The notes: generated by a model from the letters alone, not told the origin. DNA of 64,000 bases from Demequina gelatinilytica (GCF_000971115.1 NZ_BBLV01000008.1:1-64000), one strand, 5' to 3'. Positions 43,446-51,868 are shown, counted from the stretch's first letter. A program made the numbers and translations.

Positions 43446-44027
43446 TCAGACCAGCCAGGTGTTCTGCTTGACGAAGGACAGGCTCCTCCACCACTTGCCG
43501 AGCCCGATCGGCTGGTGCTCCAGCTCGACGTACACGATGCCGAGGATCGCGACGATGTAGATGAGGTGCTCGTCGAGGATGGGGTTGGTGGCGGGCCACA
43601 TCTGGGTCATGTACATGAACAGGAGCATGAGGCCGCCGGAGTAGGCGGCGACCTTGGTGCCGATGCCCAGCATGAGCGCGAGGCCCACGCCCAGCAGGCC
43701 CAGCATGAAGATCACGTCGGTCCAGCGCTGGGCGCCGAGGTCGACGAAGAAGTCGTGGAACGGGCTGTTGACGTTGCCGCCGTAGACCAGGTAGCCCTCG
43801 GTGACGTGACCGCCGCCGATCCATGCCTTCTCGCAGAACGCGTCGATGGTGAACGAGCCGTCCTCCGCGACGGTGCGGCAGGTCGAGAAGCCGAGTCCGA
43901 GCAGCTTGTCGATGAAGGCCCAGAGGAAGTAGAAGCCGAGCGCGATGCGGGTCACGCTGAGCATGCGCCAGCCGAAGGCGCTGCGGGTGGTCGAGGAGGT
44001 CTCCGCGACCTGCGAGTTGACTGCCAT
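43446..44027 (-). CDS. DoxX-like membrane protein, copy 2
   Basis: 193 aa. Same four-helix layout and the same two-cysteine loop (STCRT, FCEKAW) as copy 1. They differ mainly at the ends and in the last loop. ATG at 44027 is preferred over an ATG two codons earlier because AAGGAG then has proper spacing of seven bases. About 100-130 bases of leader with small hairpins lie upstream, starting from a TTGACA box near 44166-44171. It ends in a clear terminator, so each copy has its own transcript. Confidence 0.78.
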   Translation of the reverse strand: MAVNSQVAETSSTTRSAFGWRMLSVTRIALGFYFLWAFIDKLLGLGFSTCRTVAEDGSFTIDAFCEKAWIGGGHVTEGYLVYGGNVNSPFHDFFVDLGAQRWTDVIFMLGLLGVGLALMLGIGTKVAAYSGGLMLLFMYMTQMWPATNPILDEHLIYIVAILGIVYVELEHQPIGLGKWWRSLSFVKQNTWLV

Positions 44028-44046
44028 TGTCATTCTCCTTTGTCGC

Positions 44047-44061
44047 GAGCCTTGAAGGCTC
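44047..44061. other. Palindromic hairpin in the DoxX-like copy 2 leader
   Basis: GAGCCTT-G-AAGGCTC lies directly before the ribosome binding site of copy 2. It could hide or expose the site, but there is no other evidence. Confidence 0.3.
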
Positions 44062-44136
44062 TCGGCGCCGGGGTAGCGCCTGGTACGAACCTAGGAGCGC
44101 GACTTACAGCTCGGTAGGGACCTCGGTCCCGATCGG

Positions 44137-44171
44137 TGACATATCAACCGAGAACTTCGCTGTCATGTCAA
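44137..44171 (-). promoter_or_regulatory. Candidate promoter/operator of DoxX-like copy 2
   Basis: A TTGACA -35 box (44166-44171, minus strand) lies over the end of the tetR gene. TGACAT and ATGTCA half sites (44137-44142, 44165-44170) are inverted. A clear -10 is not seen; TGATAT is the best candidate. Confidence 0.35.
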
Positions 44172-44741
44172 CTGGGCACGCACGTGCGCCTCGAGCACGC
44201 CGGCCATGTCGACCGTGGGATCGAGCAGCCATTGCACCTGCAGGCCGTCCATGAGCGCCACGAGCTGGCGCGGCGCGGCCTCCGGATCGACCCCCGGCGC
44301 GAGCGCGCCCTCCTCCGCGAGCGCACGGTAGGCGCGCCCGAGGTTGCCCACGAGCGCTGCGTAGCGCGCCTGGAAGTAGGCGCGCGCCGGATGGTCGGGG
44401 CTCGAGGCCTCCGTCGACAGCGTCGCGTAGAGCTCGACCACGCCGCGCTGCGTCGCGTTGAGCCGCGCCGTGGCCACCAGATGGTCGAGCATCGCGCGCG
44501 GCCCGAGCTCCTCGAAGCCCTCGCCGCCGTCCGCCTCGTCGCGACGCGTGAGCACCGCCATGAGCAGGTCGGGCTTGCGCGGGAAGTGGTAGAGCAACGC
44601 GGGATGCGTGAGGCCGCACCGCGATGCGATCTCACGCACCGAGGTGCCGCGGTAGCCGCCCTCGGCGAAGGCCGCAAGCGCGGTGTCGAGGATGAGGGCA
44701 CGCGTCTCGGCGCCCCGATCCGACAGCTCCCTGGTCACCAT
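44163..44741 (-). CDS. TetR family transcriptional regulator
   Basis: 192 aa. N-terminal HTH about residues 10-55 (ILDTALAAFAEGGYRGTSVREIASRCGLTHPALLYHF). The C-terminal ligand domain (about 60-190) is of the kind seen in many sugar- or drug-linked TetRs, with no recognised ligand. GGAGGG precedes the ATG at 44741; an in-frame start 11 codons earlier is less likely. It is divergent from the GH3 gene, and a palindrome sits in the 95-bp gap, so it most likely represses that gene and itself. Confidence 0.9.
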   Translation of the reverse strand: MVTRELSDRGAETRALILDTALAAFAEGGYRGTSVREIASRCGLTHPALLYHFPRKPDLLMAVLTRRDEADGGEGFEELGPRAMLDHLVATARLNATQRGVVELYATLSTEASSPDHPARAYFQARYAALVGNLGRAYRALAEEGALAPGVDPEAAPRQLVALMDGLQVQWLLDPTVDMAGVLEAHVRAQLT

Positions 44742-44769
44742 GCACGCCCTCCACTTGCATCGTTTCGAC

Positions 44770-44789
44770 ACCACATTTTACCATGTGGT
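44770..44789. promoter_or_regulatory. Palindromic operator between tetR and GH3 genes
   Basis: ACCACAT-TTTACC-ATGTGGT, seven-base arms with six-base spacer (an overlapping TACCA/TGGTA dyad is also present). It is AT-richer than its surroundings and about 48 bp before the GH3 start. The divergent TetR protein is the likely binder. Confidence 0.65.
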
Positions 44790-44836
44790 AGAAATCTCGG
44801 GACAGCCCCGCCCGCAGCCGTGCGAAAGGAACCGCA

Positions 44837-47074
44837 GTGACCGCTCCCTACCTCGACCCCACGCTCCCCACCCCCGAGCGCGTCGCCGATCTGCTGGGCC
44901 GCATGACGCTGCCCGAGAAGGTCGGGCAGATGATCCAGATGCACACGTACGACGGCGTCCCCCACCTCATCGAGGAGCTCCACGTCGGCTCGATCCTGCA
45001 CGCCTCCCCCGAGCGCCTCGCGCTCGCGCACTCCCTGGTCGAGGAGACCCGACTGCGCATCCCGCTGCTGATCGGCGAGGACTGCATCCACGGCCACTCG
45101 TTCTTCAGGGGCGCGGAGATCTACCCGACGCAGCTCGGCATGGCCGCGACGTTCGACCCCGACCTCCTCGAGCGCGTCGCCCGCGCCACCGCCGTCGAGG
45201 TCGCGGCGACCGGCATCCACTGGACCTTCTCCCCCGTGCTGTGCATCGCACGCGACCTGCGGTGGGGCCGCGTGTCCGAGACCTTCGGCGAGGACCCCTA
45301 CCTGCTGGGCGAGCTCGGGGCCGCGATGGTCCGCGGCTACCAGGGCGACGGGCTCTCGGACCGCACGGCCATCCTCGCGACCGCCAAGCACTTCGCCGGG
45401 TACTCCGAGACCCAGGGCGGACGCGACGCCTCCGAGGCCGACATCTCGCGGCGCAAGCTGCGCTCGTGGTACCTCCCGCCGTTCGAGCGCATGGCGCGCG
45501 CCGGCTGCGGCACGTTCATGCTCGGATACCAGTCCACCGACGGGGTGCCGATCACCATCAACGAATGGCTGCTCAAGGACGTGCTGCGCGACGAGTGGGG
45601 CTACGACGGCACCCTCATCACCGACTGGGACAACGTGGGCAACCTGGTCCGCGAGCAGCGCCTGTTCCCGGACTACGCGCACGCCGCCGCCGCGGCGGTG
45701 AACGCGGGCAACGACATGATCATGACCACGCCCGCCTTCTTCCAGGGAGCGCAGGATGCGGTCGCCCAGGGGCTCCTCCAGGAGTCGCGCATCGACGAGG
45801 CCGTGTCGCGCATCCTCACGCTCAAGTTCGACCTGGGCCTGTTCGAGGACCCGCGCCTGCCCGACCCCGAGCGCCAGCGCGAGGTGGTCGCCCAGCCCGC
45901 GCATCGTGCGCTCAACCTGGACGTGGCCCGCCGGTCGCTCGTGCTGCTCGAGAACGACGGCACGCTCCCGCTTCCCGCCGACCGACCGCTGCGCCTCGCC
46001 GTGGTCGGCCCGAACGCGGACGACGCGGACTGGACGCTCGGCGACTGGGCCGGCGCCTCCGGCCAGGCGGACTGGCTCATGGAGGGCCACCCGCGCGAGA
46101 TGATCTCCACGGTGCTCGACGGTGTGCGCGCGCTCGCACCCGCGGGATCCGAGGTCACGTACGCCAAGGGCGCGGAGATCATCACCACGGGCCCGGACCC
46201 CAAGGGCGCGTTCTTCCCGGACGGCCAGCCGCGCCCGCACATCGCCTTCCCCGTCGAGCCCGACGAGGCGATGATCGCCGAGGCGGTGGCCGCCGCCCAA
46301 GGCGCCGATGCGGTGGTCGCGGTCCTGGGCGACCGCATCGAGCTGGTGGGCGAGGGCAAGTCGACCGCCACCCTCGACCTGCTCGGCGGCCAGGTCGCGC
46401 TGCTCGACGCGCTCGTCGAGACCGGCACCCCGGTGGTGCTCGTGGTGCTCGCGTCCAAGCCGCATGTGCTCCCGCCGTCGGCGGACCGCGCCGCGGCCGT
46501 GATCTGGGCGGCCAACCCTGGCATGGCCGGCGGGACCGCGCTCGCCGAGCTCCTGCTCGGGCGGATCGAGCCGAGCGGACGCCTCCCGATCTCGTGGCCG
46601 CGGCACGTGGGCCAGCAGCCCACGTTCTACAACCAGATCGACGCGCAGCACGGCTACCGCTACGCGGACCTCACGCAGGAGCCGCGCTGGGTGTTCGGCG
46701 ACGGTCTGTCGTACTCGAGCGTCGCGTACTCCGACCTGCGCGTCGCCGCCCCGGCCGTCGGGCTCGAGGACGCCGTCGAGGCGACCGTCACCGTGACCAA
46801 CACGGGCGACCGCCCGGTGCTCGAGACGGTGCAGGCCTACGTGCGCGACGTCATCACCTCCGCGACGTGGGCCGACCGCGAGCTCAAGGGCGTGACCCAG
46901 GTCCAGGTCGCCCCCGGCGAGTCCGTCGAGGCGACGGTGCGGATCCCGGTCGCGGACTGCAGCATCGTGACCGCTCGAGGCGAGCGCGTGGTCGAGCCGG
47001 GCGCCTTCCAGGTGCTGGTCGGACCGTCGTCACGGCTGTCCGACCTGCTGTCCGCAGACTTCTCGGTAGCGTGA
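44837..47074 (+). CDS. Glycoside hydrolase family 3 (beta-glucosidase/xylosidase type)
   Basis: 745 aa, no signal peptide, so cytosolic. The GH3 N-domain has LLIGEDCIHGH, RDLRWGRVSETFGEDPYL, TAKHFAGYSETQGGRDAS and the nucleophile Asp in LITDWDNVGNL. The C-domain (about 360-620) contains NPGMAGGTALAELLLG and RLPISWPRHVGQQP. A fibronectin-III-like domain closes the protein (about 650-745: VTVTNTGDRPVLETVQAYVRD). GTG at 44837 follows AAAGGA. It should cut short beta-linked sugars taken up by the cell, with the sugar probably sensed by the TetR. Confidence 0.93.
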   Translation: MTAPYLDPTLPTPERVADLLGRMTLPEKVGQMIQMHTYDGVPHLIEELHVGSILHASPERLALAHSLVEETRLRIPLLIGEDCIHGHSFFRGAEIYPTQLGMAATFDPDLLERVARATAVEVAATGIHWTFSPVLCIARDLRWGRVSETFGEDPYLLGELGAAMVRGYQGDGLSDRTAILATAKHFAGYSETQGGRDASEADISRRKLRSWYLPPFERMARAGCGTFMLGYQSTDGVPITINEWLLKDVLRDEWGYDGTLITDWDNVGNLVREQRLFPDYAHAAAAAVNAGNDMIMTTPAFFQGAQDAVAQGLLQESRIDEAVSRILTLKFDLGLFEDPRLPDPERQREVVAQPAHRALNLDVARRSLVLLENDGTLPLPADRPLRLAVVGPNADDADWTLGDWAGASGQADWLMEGHPREMISTVLDGVRALAPAGSEVTYAKGAEIITTGPDPKGAFFPDGQPRPHIAFPVEPDEAMIAEAVAAAQGADAVVAVLGDRIELVGEGKSTATLDLLGGQVALLDALVETGTPVVLVVLASKPHVLPPSADRAAAVIWAANPGMAGGTALAELLLGRIEPSGRLPISWPRHVGQQPTFYNQIDAQHGYRYADLTQEPRWVFGDGLSYSSVAYSDLRVAAPAVGLEDAVEATVTVTNTGDRPVLETVQAYVRDVITSATWADRELKGVTQVQVAPGESVEATVRIPVADCSIVTARGERVVEPGAFQVLVGPSSRLSDLLSADFSVA
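47067..47072 (+). promoter_or_regulatory. -10 box (TAGCGT) of leaderless MFS gene
   Basis: TAGCGT overlaps the last codons of the GH3 gene, followed by GAGGCC and ATG at 47079. It allows separate leaderless transcription of the transporter. Confidence 0.45.
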
Positions 47075-47078
47075 GGCC

Positions 47079-48314
47079 ATGACCGTCCCCCCGGGAGCGG
47101 CTCCCGTCGCGCGCCACCTCCGACGCGCCCGCCTGGGCGTCTCGCTGATCTTCTTCACCAACGGCATCGTGCTGGGCGGCTTCGCCCCGCGCGTGCCCGA
47201 GATCAGGGCGGGGCTCGGGATCTCGTACGGGACGCTCGGCGTCGCGATGGCCATGTGGTCGATCGGCGCGCTCGCGCTCGGGCTGCTCGCCGCCGCGATG
47301 ATCCGGCGGTTCGGCTCGGGACGCGTCGCGACCGTCACCATGGCCGTGAGCGCGAGCGCGATGCTCGCCGCCGGGCTCGCGCCGGGCGTCTGGACGTTCG
47401 GAGCCGCGCTGTTCCTGGTCGGCGTCACCGATGCCTGGGTGGACGTCGCGCAGAACGCGCACGGCCTCGAGGTCCAACGTCTCTACAAGCGCTCGATCCT
47501 CAACTCCTTCCACGCGCTGTGGTCCATCGGGGCGGTCACCGGCGGCCTCATCGGAGGCGCGTGCGCGGGGCTCGGGATCGCGGTGCCGTGGCAGTTCGCG
47601 GCGACGCTCGCGATCGTGATCGCGATGAACGTCGCCGCATCCCCGCTGCTGCTCAGGAAGGACGCCCCCACCGAGTCGGAGGTCGAGCACGCCGCGGGCG
47701 AGGCCGCCGTGCCGCAGCACACGCCGCTGCGGCGGATCCCGCTCCGCACCTGGGGCGTCCTGCTCGCCCTCACGGTGATCGCGATCGGCGGCGGCTGGGC
47801 CGAGGACGCGGCGTCGACGTGGTCCGCCTCCTACATGTCCGACGAGCTCCTCGCGGGCGCGGGGCTTGCGGCCTTGGCGTTCGTCGCCATGCAGGGCTGC
47901 CAGTTCATCGGGCGCCTCCTGGGCGACGGGATGGTCGACCGCTGGGGGCAGCGGGCGGTGGCCCGTGCCGGCGGTGCGCTCGTCGCGGTCGGCATGGGTC
48001 TCGCGCTCGCCTTCCCGTCGCCGTGGGGCACCATCCTGGGATTCGGCGCGGCGGGCTTCGGCGTCGCGACGCTCATCCCCGGCGCGATGCACGCGGCCGA
48101 CGAGCTCCCGGGGCTGCGCCCCGGCACCGGGCTCACCATCCTGTCGTGGCTGCTGCGCCTCGCCTTCCTGCTCTCCCCGCCGCTGGTGGGCTGGATCGCG
48201 GATCAGTCGTCGCTGCGGGCGGGCCTCACGCTGGTGCCAGTGTTTGGCGTGCTCATCGTGCTGCTGGCGGGCTCGATGGCGACGCGCAAGGAGCCCGCGT
48301 CCCCCGCCCCCTGA
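47079..48314 (+). CDS. MFS transporter, YbjJ/fucose-permease-like
   Basis: 411 aa, about 12 hydrophobic helices. GVSLIFFTNGIVLGGFAPRVPEIRAGLGIS at the start and GVTDAWVDVAQNAHGLEVQ in the fourth helix region match the YbjJ-type group. The substrate is unknown. Four bases after the GH3 gene, it could bring in the GH3 substrate, but this group is often linked to other metabolites. Leaderless start inferred from the -10 box at 47067. Confidence 0.87.
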   Translation: MTVPPGAAPVARHLRRARLGVSLIFFTNGIVLGGFAPRVPEIRAGLGISYGTLGVAMAMWSIGALALGLLAAAMIRRFGSGRVATVTMAVSASAMLAAGLAPGVWTFGAALFLVGVTDAWVDVAQNAHGLEVQRLYKRSILNSFHALWSIGAVTGGLIGGACAGLGIAVPWQFAATLAIVIAMNVAASPLLLRKDAPTESEVEHAAGEAAVPQHTPLRRIPLRTWGVLLALTVIAIGGGWAEDAASTWSASYMSDELLAGAGLAALAFVAMQGCQFIGRLLGDGMVDRWGQRAVARAGGALVAVGMGLALAFPSPWGTILGFGAAGFGVATLIPGAMHAADELPGLRPGTGLTILSWLLRLAFLLSPPLVGWIADQSSLRAGLTLVPVFGVLIVLLAGSMATRKEPASPAP

Positions 48315-48339
48315 GCCTGGTTCGGGACACTGGGCCCTG

Positions 48340-49104
48340 ATGCACCACACCAAGTCCGACCGCGCCGCGCCGCCCGGCTTCTTCGAGGCCGAGGCGGCGG
48401 GGCTGCGCTGGCTCGCCGCGGCGGGCGGCGCGCGTACCGTCGCGGTGATCGACGTGGCGCCCGGCCGCATCGTCCTCGAGCGCGTCGCGCACGCGTCCCC
48501 GAGCGCGGGCGCGGCCAGGGAGTTCGGCCGCGATCTCGCGCGCACCCACGCCGCAGGGGCACCGGCCTTCGGCGCACGCCCCGACGCCTGGGACGGGCCG
48601 CTCTTCATCGGCAGCCGCGAGATGCCGGCGCTCACGCACGAGAGCTGGGGCGCCTTCTACGCCGAGGCCCGCGTGCGCCCGTTCCTGGCCCCCGCGCTCG
48701 CCGCCGGCCTCCTCGACGAGGACGAGGCCCGCATCGTGCACCGCGCGTGCGACCTCGTCGCGAGCGGCGCCTTCGACGACGGCGCCCCTCCCGCCCGGAT
48801 CCACGGCGACCTGTGGGCCGGCAACGTCCTCTTCTCCCCCGACGGCGTGGTGCTCATCGACCCCGCCGCGCACGGCGGGCATCCCGAGACCGACCTCGCG
48901 ATGCTCGCGCTGTTCGGGCTGCCCTTCCTGGACGATGCGCTGGCCGGGTACCTCGAGGCGGCGCCGCTCGCGCCGGGATGGCGAGCACGGGTTCCGCTCC
49001 ACCAGCTCCATCCGCTCGCGGTCCACGCCGCGGGCCACGGACGCGGCTACGGCGTCGCGCTGACCGACGCCGCTCAGGCGGTGCTGCGGCTCGATCCGTC
49101 ATAG
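48340..49104 (+). CDS. Fructosamine kinase family protein
   Basis: 254 aa. Aminoglycoside-phosphotransferase-like kinase fold: ATP-binding N-lobe (about 10-70), catalytic HGDLWAGNVLFSPDG (Asp near 156) and metal-binding VLIDPAAHGGHPETDLAML. The family phosphorylates sugars attached to amines so that they fall off. The 3' end overlaps the convergent SulP gene by 31 bases, which is unusual. No ribosome binding site precedes the ATG at 48340. Confidence 0.9.
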   Translation: MHHTKSDRAAPPGFFEAEAAGLRWLAAAGGARTVAVIDVAPGRIVLERVAHASPSAGAAREFGRDLARTHAAGAPAFGARPDAWDGPLFIGSREMPALTHESWGAFYAEARVRPFLAPALAAGLLDEDEARIVHRACDLVASGAFDDGAPPARIHGDLWAGNVLFSPDGVVLIDPAAHGGHPETDLAMLALFGLPFLDDALAGYLEAAPLAPGWRARVPLHQLHPLAVHAAGHGRGYGVALTDAAQAVLRLDPS

Positions 49105-50729
49105 GCCGCGGCCACGACCGCACGCGCCTTCGCCACCGCCTCGTCCAGATCGTCGACCAGGTGGTCGGTGTCCGCGAGCGCGTCGAGCGCGCCGGTGTGC
49201 TGAAGCAGCGGAAGGTGCCGGCGCTGCACCCCCTTGACCAGCACGGTGACGCCGCGACGCTCGAGCGCGGTCACCATCTCCCCCAGGATCTGCGCGCCGG
49301 TCGAGTCGAGCATCCGGATCTGAGACATGCGCAGGATCACCACCTCGACCCCATGCACGCGCCCGACGCGTTCGAGCACGCGGTCGGCGGCCCCGAAGAA
49401 GAGGGCGCCGTCGAGGCGCAGCAGCGCGATCCGCTCGTCCCCGAGCGCGGCGTCGCGGGGCAGCTCCTCGCGGTGCACGCCGGCGGCCAGCGCGACGGTC
49501 CTGAGCGCGAACAGCGCGGCCGCCGCGACGCCGAGGGCGATCGCGTAGATGAGGTCCACGCTCACCGTGACGACCGCGGTGAGCACGAAGAGGACGGCGT
49601 CCTGCCGCGACGCCCTCATCACCGCCCGCACCAGCGCGGGTCGCACCATGGTCACCGCCGTCACCATGAGCACGCCCGCGAGCGCCGCGAGCGGGATCCT
49701 CTCCACCAGGGTCGACGCGACGAGCACCACGGCGAGGAGCACGATCGCATGAGCGGCCGCCGCGAGGCGCGTGCGCCCGCCCGACCGGACGTTGACTGCG
49801 GTGCGTGCGATGGCTCCCGTCGCGGGCATGCCGCCGAAGATCCCGGAGGCGATCGAGGCGAGCCCCTGCCCCACCAGCTCCCTGTCCGCGTCGTAGCCGC
49901 CCACGTCCGCATACGAGGCCGCCACGCGCGCCGACAGCAGGGACTCGATCGCCGCGAGCGCCGCGATCGCCACGGCGGGCATCGCGAGCCGCTGGAGCGC
50001 GTCGAGGTCCCACGCCGGCAGCGCCGGTGCGGGCAGCCCTGCGGGGAGCGCGCCGATGGTGGGCACGCTCCAGCCCAGCGCGACGGTGGCGAGCGTCGCC
50101 GCGACGATGGCGATGATCGTGCCGGGGACCGCGCGCGTGACCCTGGGCCAGGCCACCATCACCGCGACCACGAGCGCGACCAGCGCGAGCGAGCGCCACG
50201 CCGCCGCGCCGTCGAGGTGGACGAGCGCCGTGAGCGCGGCGGGGAGCGCCTTGGCGCCGTGTGCGCCCTCGGTGCTCCCCACGGCCGCGGGGACCTGCTG
50301 GAGGAGGATGATGACCGCGATCCCGAGCGTGAAACCCTCGATCACGGGCCACGGGATGAGCCCGACCAGGCGGCCCAGGCCGGCGACGCCCGCGGCGATC
50401 ACCAGCACGCCGGCCATCACCGTGACGAGCGCGAGGGCGCCCGCGCCCTCCCTCGCCAGGATGGGCGCGAGGACCACGACCATCGCCCCGGTGGGCCCCG
50501 AGACCTGGACATGCGAGCCGCCGAGGACCGCCGCCACCAAGCCCGCGATGATCGCGGTGACGATCCCCGCCTCCGCACCGGCACCGGACGTCACCCCGAA
50601 CCCGAGCGCGAGCGGCAGCGCGACCACGCCCACGCTCAGCCCCGAGAGCAGGTCGCCGCGCCACGAGCCGCGCAGGCCCGCGTAGTCCGCGCGGCGGGGC
50701 AGGAGCGCGCCCGCACGACCGCCGATCAT
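49074..50729 (-). CDS. SulP family anion transporter with STAS domain
   Basis: 551 aa. About 12-14 hydrophobic helices (residues 25-420) with SulP motifs (LLSGLSVGVVALPLALGFG, VSGPTGAMVVVLAPI, GIFGGMPATGAIARTAVN) and a C-terminal STAS domain (about 440-545, ILRMSQIRMLDSTGAQIL). Carries sulfate, bicarbonate or a related anion; the ion cannot be told. The start overlaps the ArsR stop by four bases. ArsR-SulP pairs are common in actinobacteria. Confidence 0.92.
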   Translation of the reverse strand: MIGGRAGALLPRRADYAGLRGSWRGDLLSGLSVGVVALPLALGFGVTSGAGAEAGIVTAIIAGLVAAVLGGSHVQVSGPTGAMVVVLAPILAREGAGALALVTVMAGVLVIAAGVAGLGRLVGLIPWPVIEGFTLGIAVIILLQQVPAAVGSTEGAHGAKALPAALTALVHLDGAAAWRSLALVALVVAVMVAWPRVTRAVPGTIIAIVAATLATVALGWSVPTIGALPAGLPAPALPAWDLDALQRLAMPAVAIAALAAIESLLSARVAASYADVGGYDADRELVGQGLASIASGIFGGMPATGAIARTAVNVRSGGRTRLAAAAHAIVLLAVVLVASTLVERIPLAALAGVLMVTAVTMVRPALVRAVMRASRQDAVLFVLTAVVTVSVDLIYAIALGVAAAALFALRTVALAAGVHREELPRDAALGDERIALLRLDGALFFGAADRVLERVGRVHGVEVVILRMSQIRMLDSTGAQILGEMVTALERRGVTVLVKGVQRRHLPLLQHTGALDALADTDHLVDDLDEAVAKARAVVAAAYDGSSRSTA

Positions 50730-51061
50730 CGTGCGGCCTCCTGCTCGTCGAGCGGCTCGCGCGGACGCAGCACGTCCGCGAGGACGATGCGCGCCGCCGC
50801 GAGCAGGCCGCTCACCGAGGGGTGGGCGAGCCGGTAGTAGACCGAGCTTGCGCGTCGCTCCGCGGTGACCAGCCCGTAGCCGCGCAGCACGCGCAGGTGC
50901 TGGGACAGGTGCGAGGCCTCGAGGCCCGTCCGCTCGAGCAGCTCCGCGACGGCGCGCTCCTCGCCCTCGTCGAGCAGCTCGAGCACCCGGATGCGCAACG
51001 GATGCGCGAGGCCCTTGAACAGATCCGCCTTGACCTCGTTGAGCGGTCTGCCTGTGTCCAT
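50726..51061 (-). CDS. ArsR family winged-helix regulator
   Basis: 111 aa. VKADLFKGLAHPLRIRVLELLDEGEERAVAEL, the recognition helix LEASHLSQHLRVLRGYGLV, and the wing RRASSVYYRLAHP. No ArsR-type cysteine metal site is present, so it does not sense arsenic in the usual way. GAGGGGG precedes the ATG. It should control itself and the SulP gene through the palindrome at 51111-51124. Confidence 0.92.
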   Translation of the reverse strand: MDTGRPLNEVKADLFKGLAHPLRIRVLELLDEGEERAVAELLERTGLEASHLSQHLRVLRGYGLVTAERRASSVYYRLAHPSVSGLLAAARIVLADVLRPREPLDEQEAAR

Positions 51062-51110
51062 CGTCGCCCCCTCAGCCGGGCTCGGGACCCACGCTCGCGA
51101 ATCCTCGACT

Positions 51111-51124
51111 TGATGACTTCATCA
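51111..51124. promoter_or_regulatory. Palindromic operator upstream of arsR-sulP
   Basis: TGATGA-CT-TCATCA, perfect six-base arms with two-base spacer, 50 bp before the ArsR ATG. It is AT-richer than the flanks, fitting an ArsR-type site. Confidence 0.6.
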
Positions 51125-51144
51125 TGCCACCAAGTGAGCCGCCG

Positions 51145-51789
51145 TCAGACCTCGATGGACTCCCCCGGCTCGAGATGCTCGACATCGAGCGGCACCAGGG
51201 CCCCCGCGCCGAGGAACCGCGTCGCCGACGCGACGCCGATCTCCGAGAGCATCGCGTCGTGGATCTGGACCGCGCGCGCCGGGGCCACCGCGCGCACGAA
51301 GTCGGCGGCCTCCCCGAGCTTGGCCCAAGGCCCGCTCACCGGGACGAGCAGCACCTCGACCTCGACGCCGGGCGCCTCGTAGGAGTCGCCCGGATGGAAG
51401 ATCCTGCCGCCCACCAGGAACCCGACGTTGACGAACCTCGCCAGGTCCGGGTGGATCACCGCATGGGCGCCACCGTGGACCGTCACCGCCAGCCCGCCGG
51501 CCTCGAACGCGTCGCCCGGGGCGACCACCGTGACCTGCGCGGGGAGCGCCTCGGCCCAGCGCCCCACCACGGCGTCCGGACCGTAGACATGCAGCTCGGG
51601 GCGCACCCCGAGCGCGCCCCGGATCGCGTCCGCGTGGACATGATCGGGGTGCTCGTGCGTGAGGAGCACCGCGTCGGTGGCCACGATGAGCTCCGCCGCG
51701 TTCGGCGTGTAGACGCCGGGGTCGATCAGCAGGTGTCCGCCCCCGGCGGAGATCTCCACACAGGCGTGGGCGTGCTTGGTGAGGCGCAT
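51145..51789 (-). CDS. MBL-fold metal-dependent hydrolase (UlaG-like)
   Basis: 214 aa. The first His lies in RLTKHAHACVEI. The metal motif HEHPDHVHAD (near residue 50), HGGAHAVIH, FHPGDSY and a late IHDAMLS are visible, matching the beta-lactamase-fold UlaG/RomA-like group. The substrate is unknown. ATG at 51789 is the family-like start; an in-frame ATG four codons earlier is possible. It lies in tandem behind nothing on its own strand and is divergent from the flavin monooxygenase operon. Confidence 0.88.
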   Translation of the reverse strand: MRLTKHAHACVEISAGGGHLLIDPGVYTPNAAELIVATDAVLLTHEHPDHVHADAIRGALGVRPELHVYGPDAVVGRWAEALPAQVTVVAPGDAFEAGGLAVTVHGGAHAVIHPDLARFVNVGFLVGGRIFHPGDSYEAPGVEVEVLLVPVSGPWAKLGEAADFVRAVAPARAVQIHDAMLSEIGVASATRFLGAGALVPLDVEHLEPGESIEV

Positions 51790-51851
51790 GCCTCCACCCA
51801 ACCATGCGCATCGTCCCGCGGGAATGAAACGGCGACGCTCGCGTTAGTTAC

Positions 51852-51863
51852 ATGCGTACGCAT
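51852..51863. promoter_or_regulatory. Perfect 12-bp palindrome over the LLM operon promoter
   Basis: ATGCGTACGCAT overlaps the first base of the -10 box. The MarR-type protein encoded in the operon is the likely binder, giving self-repression. Confidence 0.65.
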
Positions 51864-51868
51864 ATAAT
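51863..51868 (+). promoter_or_regulatory. Consensus -10 box (TATAAT) of LLM-MarR-FMN reductase operon
   Basis: TATAAT, exact consensus in a 73% GC background. The -35 region is poor, and a 12-bp palindrome covers the spacer. It lies 65 bp before the ATG, which has AGGGAGG. Confidence 0.75.
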
